Shown here one piece after another: positions 1 through 10,304 of a stretch of DNA of 64,000 bases. The notes below the pieces were generated by a model. The model saw only the letters and a list, made by a program, of their open reading frames with translations, was not told the DNA's origin and did no database searches. The position numbers and the translations under genes were made by a program. The DNA comes from Acholoe squamosa (Eukaryota > Annelida > Polychaeta > Phyllodocida > Polynoidae). Where the stretch lies: contig OX439043.1 in the NCBI GenBank assembly GCA_949317995.1, forward strand, positions 8,114,501-8,178,500. Reading direction: 5' to 3'. Positions within the stretch are counted from its first letter, which is position 1. Every line of letters begins with the position of its first letter.

Positions 1-33
1 TAAGACGCGCCTTATACGCGGGAGATTACGGTA
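1..33. repeat. End of a MITE (TACCGTAATCTCCCGCG family)
   Basis: The first 33 bases are the terminal inverted repeat of the same family seen complete at 670-906, 12523-12757 and 31577-31792. They end in GGGAGATTACGGTA. The rest of this copy lies outside the window, or the copy is part of a larger rearranged element with 670-906. Bases 34-669 between them are AT-rich and show nothing I recognise. Confidence 0.6.
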
Positions 34-669
34 GGTATGTGACTAAAAATTTTAAACACATGAGATCTCTTGGTTTTTGGCACAGACTTTTCCGCACATA
101 TGTGAGAAGCAACATGCTTTTTGATTAGGGTCATTTTTGGGTGAGTTATTGAGGTTTTTAAGAGACAATGTTGACCAAATTGTTGTCATGAAATTAAATT
201 CTACAAAGTGGGATTGTCTGTGACCTTTAGCTTATTTTTGCCATAATTTGAAAAAAAAAATATATCATAGCAAACCATATATTTCCTGAAAGCCAATGAC
301 TTTACGGATACAATGCAGTTTAAATGAAGCTGACGTGACCACTAGGGTCAGAGATATGAATTTATGAAAATAAAAAGTTGAGAAAAAGCATCAAAATTAG
401 CTGAAATTAAAGTTGGCTGATCCTAGAAACCTATGTGCTCGTCGATAGATTTCTTTCATATTTGGTAGAGATGAGGTTAAGACTATGTACTTTCTGTTCT
501 ATATGTTTTTGTTCGACTTCCTAAGTTCTATCATGTGATGAATGAGAGATTACTAAAACATTGACCTAATTAATGTGGTAATTAATTAACTAATTAGAGT
601 TTATACAAAATTGAAACACTATATCAAAGGAAATCTTGTCTTCTTGGCAGATACGGATTTCTATCATAC

Positions 670-906
670 TACCGTAATCTCCCGCGTAGAAGACGCGCTG
701 CGCGTATAAGACGCACCCCAAACTCAGCACATGCATTTCCGTGTATAAGACGCACCTCTTAGGTACCAATTTTGTAAATTCAGTACATTTCTATAGTAAA
801 ATTACCCCTCGTATAAGACGCACCCCCAATTTCAGTACATCCTATAAGACGCACAAGGCATTTGTTTGGCGTAGAGGACGCGTCTTATACGCGAGGTTTT
901 ACGGTA
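670..906. mobile_element. MITE, about 237 bp, TACCGTAATCTCCCGCG termini
   Basis: The element starts TACCGTAATCTCCCGCG and ends with the inverted counterpart ...ACGCGAGGTTTTACGGTA. Inside, the words TATAAGACGCAC recur about every 60-70 bases, so the element is also internally repetitive. No coding frame is present. It is a non-autonomous DNA element; the superfamily cannot be assigned without a clear target-site duplication. Confidence 0.65.
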
Positions 907-3900
907 CATAATGGGGAACGCAGAGCACCACTTTGTCCCCAGCATCCAGTGTGCCGACTTCGGCACGTTACCAAGGTTACATTACTTTCCGTCTCAACGA
1001 ATGGCATATCTAACAAAACAAGCCCTCCCCCCACCTGGCAATAAATGACTCGGCCCTTAGGCTTAGCTCTCTAGTCTAGATAAATGAGTTTCATCTCAAC
1101 AGGCACTGCTGAGGTTCTAGAAGTAGAACTATAGCTTGCGGGCTTTTTCATGTCAAAGTGTCGAAGAGGGGTCTGAATTTTTGTTGTTGTTCAGTTCAAC
1201 TAGACATTACAGTACTCCCCAGGTGGCGTGACCATCGCTCTGCCTGCTAAGGCAGCCATTTCTGCCCTAGATTTTTTATCTGGTTATGGTCATCTTTACC
1301 CCAACCCTGGAGGAGAACCTATAAAGATGTTTACAAAATTCCAAATGCTATGATTGCCTACAACACCTCTAGTTTTAGTGTCAGGCCATTATTTCAGTAA
1401 AAACAAATTATCAAGGATATAAATAAATGGTTTCAAATTGGGGTTATGATGAAAATTGATAAAAATTAGTGATACTCCTTGACCACTATATAAGTGATGG
1501 AAAGTTGTTATTTTTCTATATAAATCTGTGCAATGTGCATTGATTTGTGCATGGCAGTGTATGTGGGAAAGTTAGCTTTAGCAACAGGTTGACCCAGAAA
1601 ATTTGGCTATGTCCACTTTGCTGGTCTTAAAAATTATGAAAACAAAACAGCATCTTAAAAATAAATAGTGATGTGATAATACACTCCTTTTCCTACAAGG
1701 AAACCCTAGCAGCATTAATACTCATTGAGAATTCAATGTTTTATGACTATTCACATCTATGATGTCACGTGTGTTTTTCAGAGATGTAAGTCGGGTATTG
1801 AGAAAATCCCTGAAAAGCTATTATCGCAGGGTGGGGGTGGGGGGGTTGGGTGTTAAAGGCTATATATGCATTGTGCATGTATACAATTAATGTCCTTCCC
1901 CACAATACATGTATATGGAACTATGAGTTTAGTATACCCCCCTCCCCACCAACCCCACCCCTAATCTTTTTCAACCTATAATGCTTCAGAATCAAGGGTG
2001 GCTGAGGGTGAGGGTGGTGTTCAGACATTGAGTAGATGTATGGTGGTTGGGGTGTGAGTTTCACATGGCACTTCTGAAGGGGTTTCCCCAAATGGCTGTA
2101 TGGAGGGCAACTGTAGACTAGTCTTGAGCTGATTATTTTAGACCAATCATAGAGCAGCATTCCCTTCACCTCCCCTAGTAGAGTATGTCACTGAGATCCC
2201 CTGTCCAGGCCTTCCCCTGCCCTGTTGACTCTCTCTGCTTACACCAGGGGGCCTCCCTGTTCCTCAGTGGAGTCACTGGTTAAAGCAGCCAACACAGGCC
2301 TGGGTATGTGTATAGCAGGGGGTTATCATTAGGGCAAGAACACATATTTCTCTTCATTTTGAAGAACATGGATATTCACACTGACTGTTATGAATAAGAA
2401 AATAAAATCTGGCCCTAAAGACCTTACATATCCCTATTTTGACTTAATCTAAAGATTTTTGAAATCCCTATTTTCAGGGAATTCCCTGACAACTTACATC
2501 TCTGGTTTTTTCATCATTCTCTGGGGAAACACTCTTAGACAGGACCAACACAATCTCCTCCCATACAAAAACGATTGACACTAGCATGATAAATCCATCT
2601 GATTCACGGAGAGAAAATGCTAGGCTTCCTTATGGCTGGTAATAGATAGCTGTAGGATGATTTTTTTATTTTCTTGGATTCCCAACAGGACCCCCTACTT
2701 GGGCAGATTCAGGGCCATTCTCAGTCAAAAGGGAGAGACAAGTTTCTGAAAGAAAGGAGAAGTAAAAAACGCTGGCCAAAAGGAGTGGAGCCTAATCTGT
2801 TCTGGCATGTGTTCCACCCCAAGAAAAAAGAAAAAGGTTGAATGGTTTTTACTTAGAGGGTAGCATGCTCTATACATGTTTCAGGTTAATTGAGCCTTGA
2901 GGTTGTGGTAAATAGGAAGTAGTTCCAACTTTTAATAGCATGGGTACAGAAGCTTGGTCTAGGTGAAATAGTCCATGTAAGACCGAAATCAGTTTGTTAT
3001 GGTTATTGATATAGATGTTCATAGTGGAGGTGGGGTAAAACTTAATGTGTGTTTGTATGCAGCCTAGATTAGTATGTGTATGGGATGGTAATAGTGCTTT
3101 ATGATTGATACAATTGTCCACGGTGAGGTGGTGTAAAACTTAACATATAAATGCTAAGTGAGTATGTGTTGGTATGTCAGTCTCGGGCAGGGCCTACGGA
3201 TAAAATGAAGTATGAAGTGATACATTGCTGTATGATTAACAAGTTAATTGTCTCTGTGTAGGCATTAGACTGATTAGTGGATGTGTATTTCCCCCGTATA
3301 TCAATGTCTCTCCAAAAATAATAAGACGACTGTCAAGTTAACAAATATTTTCTTTTCTTTGTGCCACATCACTCATCTGTACATATTCATTATTGTATAC
3401 AAGTTGGTTGTTCTTCTTGCCAGTCTGCACTAGGCAGTGAAAGATCGGATGTACTCTACATTGAGTTTAAACTAAGAATGCTAAGGTATTGTACTAAAAG
3501 TGTTAACTGTACTGATAAATACTCTTGGAAGATGCGCCGTGGAAATTAATCGGGTAGACTACAACATAACTGTCTGTATGTAGGGATGAAAAGCACTGCA
3601 TATCTGTCACTAGTCTATAGTAAACTGGACAACTTCAAGACCTGAATTTTGGTATTTCTGTTCCAGGGGAAAACATCATATTTTGGTATGTTATGTAAAA
3701 AGACTCATAGAATAGGAATATCATAAGCATTTTCTTGTGGGATGTCTAGTTTATTAAAATATCAAGTATAAACAATGCCATGTTTGCTGTGACCGGGGTG
3801 AGTCTCACCCTGCCATCAGTTACTAAATTTGTTGTAATTCCTACAATTCTTTGTCAAATGACACACTTTAAAGAGTAATTTATACTTAAAATATCAAGCT

Positions 3901-4614
3901 TCTTATCTAATGAAGAAAAACAGAATTTGACAAAATTTAGAATTGAATGAAAATATTTCGAATTTTTAACATTTTTTTTTAAATAACAAAGTTTTGGGGT
4001 ACCTTTGAGAACCACCACCAAAATGTCCGTAATTTTGTTTCTTACAAGAATCTAAAACTGGTTCCTAAATATATTTGTGCTCAAAAGTGCTCGAAGAAAA
4101 GGAGTAACAGCATATTTTGCTCAAAATTGCACAAATCTGACCTGAGTGAATTTACTCAATCACACAGAATTTTGAGTTTCTGTCCAAATATGGTACATTT
4201 TTCCGAGCCAAAAATCACAAAATAATTTATACCCCTAGAACCACCAAACTGTTTTCTGCCTTTTGGTGTGACTGGTTTCTCTGTAACCTTGACTGTTAGA
4301 AAGTTATAAGCATTTATATGGGATAATGTCAAAAATGCACCACTCAGTGAGTGTGGTCAGTGTGGCATGACTTGACCTAATTTTCCCTCACAGAGCTGAT
4401 AATGACCAGAAAAAGGTGACAGAAAATACTCCTAACTTTTTTATATTCAAAAATTCACTCCTTCTCTTCTAATCAGTCTTTTGCATTCATTCAAGAAGCA
4501 TTAGGTTGGCAAAGAGTTCTTCTTTCTAGGGTATAATTTTTCTATTGGATTATACTAAATCTAATTTTTGGGTGCCCATCGCTACTGTATCATTGTATGT
4601 GTTGTGAGCGATTA
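907..4614. other. Non-coding stretch, no gene recognised
   Basis: No reading frame here looks like a conserved protein and no splice-framed exon could be recognised. The composition is AT-rich with short G- or C-rich runs, for example near 1835 and 1940. If the minus-strand gene starting at 5879 continues leftward, its next exons could lie here or beyond the window edge, but I could not identify them. Confidence 0.5.
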
Positions 4615-4735
<121 letters not shown>

Positions 4736-5211
4736 GCCTATTCCTGGCAGCATTATAAATTGATGGATTTGGCTATCAAATGCATATCAAATCTTAGTTA
4801 AAGCACATTACTCACACTTCTAGCATCCTATACTATAGTATTGATAAATTTTGTTTTTGGAATTTTAGGACCCTGCCATGTAGGCACAGTCAGAAAATTT
4901 TCAAATACATTAGATGTGTAAACTGATGTTATGGCTGGATAGATCTAATTGAAATAGATATTCAGTGAAAATTTCAAGTCAATATCTTGTTTAGTTTCTG
5001 AGAAAATGACAATTATGTTGTCTGAAAATTCTGCCCATTATCCCATAGTAAAGCATATAGGATGTTGTGACTGCTGACAGATAACTGCCTGGTGGTGAAA
5101 ACACATTTTCTGTTTTCATTTTATCAATTTTTAACCAATTTCCTTTAAATAAAAAATGTAATGATGAGTGTTGGATGCCCGGTCGATCTTGCTCACCTGC
5201 AACCTTCTGTC

Positions 5212-5245
5212 GGTCAAGGTCATTTAAGGTCAAGGTCAAAGGTCA
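5212..5245 (+). repeat. Cluster of AGGTCA half-sites
   Basis: TCAAGGTCA occurs at 5214-5222 and 5230-5238, and AGGTCA-A-AGGTCA (a direct repeat with one-base spacing) at 5233-5245. A weaker second cluster lies at 5373-5399. The motifs match nuclear-receptor half-sites, but such words also form simple repeats, so a regulatory role is only a possibility. Confidence 0.4.
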
Positions 5246-5801
5246 CTTTTCAGCGAGACCTAAATTCTACCTAGATTTAAAGAGACTAGCAAATTTACCT
5301 GGTAATATAAGTATGCTTAAATATTATAAATATGTATCAAATACCCTACCAGCTCAGCTGACCTTATTTTCAGGTCATTTAAGGTCAAGGACAAGGTCAG
5401 AGCTTAATTTTTGGTCTCCGTTCTCATGTGTCCAAATTTTTTGACCAAAAATTTTCAGGAGAGTCCCTTGTGTGAACCAAAGCTCTGAAAAAAATACATT
5501 TTTCAATTCCTTCAACAATTCAAGTTTCCCCCCACCTGATCTTTAAAATTTTGGCACCATTAGAATCCTTGAAGCGGTAGCTTTCCATTGGTACCCTAGC
5601 CATGCCTGTGTATTTGTAAACAAGGTCAGGATGATGCTAGGTATGATGTCATAGAAAATTCCCATATGCAGAAAGTAGGTCACACATTTCGGGGCAGGGG
5701 GTACCCTTGCAGTATGGGGCTTTATGACTGTGCCTATGCCATGGCCCATGCCTAGCCTGCCTAGACTAGACTAGTTCAACTTTTAAAAACTTACTACTTA
5801 C

Positions 5802-5879
5802 TTCTGGACTTGCTCGAGTTGGCACACTATTCCTTGCGCCTCCTGACAAAAGAGGAGTCCTCTCGGTGCTTTCTTCCAT
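5802..5879 (-). CDS. Candidate first coding exon with a dileucine motif
   Basis: On the minus strand an ATG at 5879 sits in a strong Kozak context (CACCATGG). It opens a 26-codon frame that ends exactly at a consensus donor, GAA|GTAAGT, with the intron starting at 5801. The peptide is polar and contains ERTPLLSGG. The acidic/Arg-x-x-Leu-Leu pattern resembles the dileucine sorting signals at the N terminus of lysosomal or vesicular membrane transporters. No downstream exon could be recognised between here and position 1, so the gene cannot be named and probably continues outside the window. The start lies about 1.05 kb from the divergent plus-strand gene at 6934, so the two may share an upstream region. 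The exon call rests only on Kozak, frame and donor. Confidence 0.42.
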
Positions 5880-6700
5880 GGTGAATCACAGGTTCTTTCC
5901 ACCTAATTCAGATCTTTAAACCGGACAAGGAGTCTGGTACTTTTCAATTAAATAGTTGATACATTTCTCCTGTGATCATCAACGAAGCACATGACTGGGA
6001 GGAAATCGTTTGTTGTGGCTTGGCGATCATGTTTCCGCTCAGCAAATGATGCCGCGCTCTTGGCGCTCTGTAAGCGTGGACAATATCGACAGGAAAACTA
6101 TTATTCGATCGGCAACAGCTGGAAAAAAGAGACGAGTACACGGTTCCTTGGCTTTTTATGTCATTATATGGCTGTGACAAAATATTTCAGCGATAACTCT
6201 CGTTTGTTTTGATTTATGCTGGTTTTCATCAGACCTTCTGCACATTTGAAGTACAGTTTGTGAATTTACCAGCTACCAGCATCTCCATGATTCCGTTCAT
6301 GTTTATTAAAGGTCTGAACGACTTCAGTTTTCATGCTTTTCCAGCCAAATAAAACATAACTTGATATCTCTGGAGTAGATAACACTAAAGAGAGATGATT
6401 TGTACACTAAATAAAGTATGAGATGACATTAGATGGGCTCTGTGAAACATGATTAGCACTACAAAAACAAGGTAACACAAACAAACGACGCTCTTTGTCT
6501 GCTTCAGTCGGACGCAAAGCACCGAAATATGAATTATGGAACACTTTAAAGCACAGTCCAAGCCTTTTTCCAGTTAATCTCCATTTAATTAATAGTCTGT
6601 GAATAAATTTAATGAAGATTTGTTCATTTCCCATGATATTTTTCGCGAATACGAAACTATATAAATAAAAAAAGTTGGCTAAAGTACGTTGCTAAGTCCA

Positions 6701-6855
6701 TGACGTATGGCGTCATGTTACTAAGGACGAAATGTGACGTCATACGTCCAAGAATACGTCAATTGCATTGGTTACAATGCATTGTGGGATGGAACAAGGA
6801 GACTTATTATCCAATCAAATCGTTTCTTCATAATTCGGGTTTGACGTTGACGTAA
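6701..6855. promoter_or_regulatory. Cluster of CRE-like motifs upstream of the RS-rich gene
   Basis: A perfect palindromic CRE (TGACGTCA) lies at 6735-6742. Half-sites flank it: TGACGT at 6701, CGTCA at 6711, ACGTCA at 6756-6761, and TGACGTTGACGT at 6842-6853. Two CCAAT boxes are nearby (ATTGG near 6767 and CCAAT at 6811). The cluster ends about 80 bp before the ATG at 6934. No TATA box is obvious. In vertebrates, CREM acting through CRE sites drives haploid male germ-cell genes including protamines. That parallel is inference here. Confidence 0.5.
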
Positions 6856-6933
6856 CTAGGACGCAGGAATGTTTTCTTCACTTTGATTTTATGATTTGAT
6901 CCTTTGTGTTGGTTACAATCTTCAGTTTTTATC

Positions 6934-8298
6934 ATGGTGTGGGCTCTCAGGTCCCGCCGCGTTAGGGCCTTCGCTGCTCCGGTAAGTACCACTCTTCCAA
7001 TTTGTTTTCTATTTTTCCCCCTTTTAATTGTATTTTTTTCCTTCATAAATCATTGGTGTGTATTAATATTCGTGTGCAACGACGTAACGCATAAGTCATA
7101 ACGCCAAGACAAATTCTTGTAAAAGCACCTTTTGGCAAATAACTTGATGAAGCTAGCTTTAGGGAATTTACCAGATTTACTCATCAGAAGAATAGAGGAA
7201 TTGTAGCGAAATCCAATCTTAATATCTGCTTAAAAAAAATACGATACTGGGTACATTTGTAGACATTTTGGAAATGTGTCTACTTTTTGCTCTTATCTAT
7301 TTGTTTGCACCTTTTGATCATTCCTGTTTACTTTGCAGGCGAAGGCCAGCCGCAGCCGCAGCAGGAGCCGCAGCCAGTCCCGCCGCAGGAAGGCGTCCAA
7401 GTCCCGCAGCAGGAGCCGCAGCCGCAGCCGGTCAGGCCGCCGCAGGAGGTCTGCAAGCCGCAAGGGACGCAAGAGGCGCTCCAAGTCCAAGTCCAGGGTG
7501 GGTTTTAACTTCTTTTCTCAAAATAGCGTTGTCGTAGCCAGGTGACTTTGTCCAAATTCAATGATTCCTTGTTTTTATCTTTCATATAAATGGGGAGGGG
7601 GGTGTTTCGGCCGAAGAGTCGAGACTAGATTTTTATTCAAATTCAAACTCTTAATTTAAACTCTATATAGAATTCAATTTTAGAAATACTACCATAAAGG
7701 CCATTTTTAACCCTCCTCTCGCCTGGAGTTTGCAGGAGAGCTACTGGTTAGTTAGATGGTAGGGACCAATTACCACCACTGTGACGTCATGTCTTGTCAT
7801 TTATGAGTATTCCTTATTAATGTCTATGTCACATTTTTACCTTACCCCCTTGTTAGACTTCAAGTAAAAGTGGTAACAAAAGTTGGTTAGTGGGGCGAGG
7901 AGACATTCCGAGACATGTAGCAATGGACTATAGACTCTTACATACTGGAACACTATTAGGGGAAGCATCCTGCGTCTGTCCCCTCTGGTCTGCAGAAGGT
8001 AGACCGGCGTCACCGAGTTTGTGTAACCAGGTTAAAATTTTCACACATCCCACACAATACTACTTTCACGGTAAAAGAGTTACAATCAGGCACCACTGAA
8101 GGAATCAGATTTCTTAAATGTCCATTTTCTTGCCCACAGAGCCGCAGCCGTAGCCGTGGACGGCGTGCATCCCGAAGCCGTTCCAGGTCTCGTTCTCGGT
8201 CCAGGAAGGGCGGCAAGAGGAGGCGCTCCAGGTCCAGGAAGGCATCCAAGAGAAGGACCAGCCGTCGCCGCTCCAGCAGCCGCCGCCGCAGGCGTTAA
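6934..8298 (+). CDS. Small Arg/Ser/Lys-rich, protamine-like nuclear protein
   Basis: There are three coding exons: 6934-6981, 7339-7497 and 8140-8298. The introns have consensus ends (GTAAGT...TTTGCAG and GTGGGT...CCACAG), and both fall between codons. The product is 121 aa. By my count it is about 42% Arg, 9% Lys and 29% Ser with no cysteine. After a short N terminus (MVWALRSRRVRAFAAP) it is almost entirely SR dipeptides and Arg clusters, ending in RRRRR. There is no RNA-recognition motif, so it is not a classical SR splicing factor. Size and composition fit a sperm nuclear basic protein that packs DNA, and an upstream CRE cluster agrees with germ-cell expression. The alternative is a small RS-domain protein of the splicing machinery. 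Exons 2 and 3 are both 159 nt (stop included) and similar in content, suggesting exon duplication. Two clean introns, an open frame and a poly(A) signal make it a real gene; its exact role is inferred. Confidence 0.75.
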
Positions 8299-8538
8299 AC
8301 TGTCTGCAAGGACATGAGCCTGAGGGACACTCCCATCATGGCCTAACAACTAAAACTCAAAAACCTGGACTGCCTTACGAACTGTGATATTTTACCACCA
8401 ACGCAGTTTATTTTTATACAATTTATACTGGTTTTATATTTATTTCTGTCCTTGTATGTTTTGTATGAATATTTTGATGTACAATTTACGTGGTCAGCTG
8501 CGACCAACGTTGTATGTATGCCACTTATGTTGTATGTT

Positions 8539-8544
8539 AATAAA
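8539..8544 (+). terminator. Poly(A) signal AATAAA
   Basis: AATAAA lies 241 bases after the stop codon of the RS-rich gene, the expected place for the end of its 3' UTR. Confidence 0.6.
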
Positions 8545-9292
8545 AGTGCAGTCAGGAACCAAGTTCAACTTGTCCTCATCTTTCCAACATGTCTTAAGAA
8601 CAGGAGCCCCTCTCTGCACCAGAAATCCTACTAATCTCACTAATTTTGGTATTGGTAGAACCAAAATTGATTGAAAAAAACAACAACAAAGAAACCCAAA
8701 TAAAAAAGAAGGGAATTCTGGTGGTATGAGAACGGCTCCCAAGAAAAACGAAAGCATTGAACACGAAAAAAAAGGGGGGGGGGGACTGAGAAAGCACCAA
8801 ACGGATCTTAAGGAAAGGGCGGGGGGGAATAAGTTTGAATCACAAGGCAAAAAATATACCTTTTTGTTTTTGCAAGAAAACTACGCAGGTTTTTTGGGGT
8901 CTTTTTTTCAAGAAACCATAGCAACTCGCTAAAATAGTTTTATAAAGTTTGACACGTCGTTTCCATGACAAGTAAATTTCATCCGTGAAAGGGACCACAG
9001 AGCTTTTCTTGAAATGTTTCCATGGCAACAAAGTTTCCCTGAGCACCACTTGTCAGGAGTTATACCATTTCCATACTTACGAAAATTGTTTTTGTTTTTT
9101 ATGTCTTTGTTTGTTTTTGTTTGTTTTTTTTTGGGGGGGGGCAAGATGGAAACGATTTCTCTTTTTCTGTGAAAAAAAAAAAAAAAAAAAAAGTTCCATT
9201 TTGTCGCCTGTTGCTAAAAGGTTGTAACTGCATTTATCTCAAGTTGAATACGAGAGCCCCATAGGCTTAACCAAGAAACTCTGTATCACACC
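8545..9292. other. Intergenic, low-complexity runs
   Basis: Only homopolymer-rich sequence is seen here (A, G and T runs near 8770, 9125 and 9172). No gene is supported. Confidence 0.5.
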
Positions 9293-9430
9293 CCACAGTG
9301 TGATAACCCTTCCCCGTATCACACTCCCTGGGAAAACATCCAAAACGGTCAAATAACTGACGATAAAATCACTTCTAATGCCAATCAATCGAATTTTGAA
9401 CATATCAGACTAAATTAACTTGAGATAAAT

Positions 9431-9529
9431 ACAAAGGTGCACTCGAATTGGTCAGCACTGAGGGTTATCACACTCGGCTTCGCCTCGTGTGATAACCCTC
9501 AGTGCTGACCAATTCTCGTGCACCTTTGT
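9431..9529. repeat. Long near-perfect palindrome (foldback element)
   Basis: Arms at 9431-9473 and 9488-9529 are inverted copies that differ only in a four-base CTCG block, which has the same orientation in both arms. The 14-base loop reads TCGGCTTCGCCTCG and can itself fold. A weaker relative of the arm (GTGTGATAACCCTT) lies at about 9299. It looks like a foldback mobile repeat. The flanks 9530-10304 show no gene. Confidence 0.7.
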
Positions 9530-10304
9530 CTATGCATCTGCGTCAAAAAGGTAACTTAGGGTACCTTCGTGAGGGGCCTCTCAGATCTAACCATGACCTT
9601 GTCTTGATCCAAATGCAGCTGGCCACTAGAAAGGGGGGCTCTAATATCCAGTGTCGATTTTAAACGGCTCTCCCCTTGTCATTCTCAAGCAGCTCCATTT
9701 TATTGAAATTTTAGCCCCTTGCTGATTTTATCCGATTGGTAATACTTCCTCACTTCTATGGTTTAATATAAATTAATGCCAACCTGTGTGTGACATTCAT
9801 TCCTTATTCATGCTTGTACATTACCGATACAATATGTAAGAGAAATATCAACGACTTTATTACTACTGTAGTGTTTGTTTTTTTAAATACCCAGTATGAA
9901 CAACATGGAATGTTGAGCGAACAGTTCAAAAGCTATACACAGTTTGACGGTAGAACTATAATGTCATTAGTGTCAACCATCTCCTTAGAAATATGAAAAT
10001 ATTTCAGACCTGACCGGTACAAACCAAATTCAACCTTAATATCACAGTCAGCTGTTTTGATTATGATCAATTCCGTGTCAAAAGGAGATTTTCCAGGTCC
10101 AAACAGATACAAACAACAGCCTTACATTGTAGACTGAAAGTAATTACTTTCAAGTGCATATACATTATGATAGAAGGAAAATATCATATGAGTGGATTAC
10201 AAGGGTCATATTGGACTAAAAGGCCACTATACACGAGGAATGCAATCTATTTACATTCAGAATTCTTATTACATACAAGCAAATCTCTCAGGACAGAGGG
10301 AATT

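Noticed and set aside
5543-5749. Possible second exon of the minus-strand gene starting at 5879
   Set aside because: Some hydrophobic residues occur, but I found no acceptor in the right phase and no family similarity.
7268-7537. Pro/Gln-rich or Ala-rich frames overlapping exon 2 of the RS-rich gene
   Set aside because: They are alternative readings of the CGC/AGC-rich exon and run through splice sites.
8010-8349. Minus-strand frames across exon 3 of the RS-rich gene
   Set aside because: Shadows of the repetitive Arg/Ser codons on the opposite strand.
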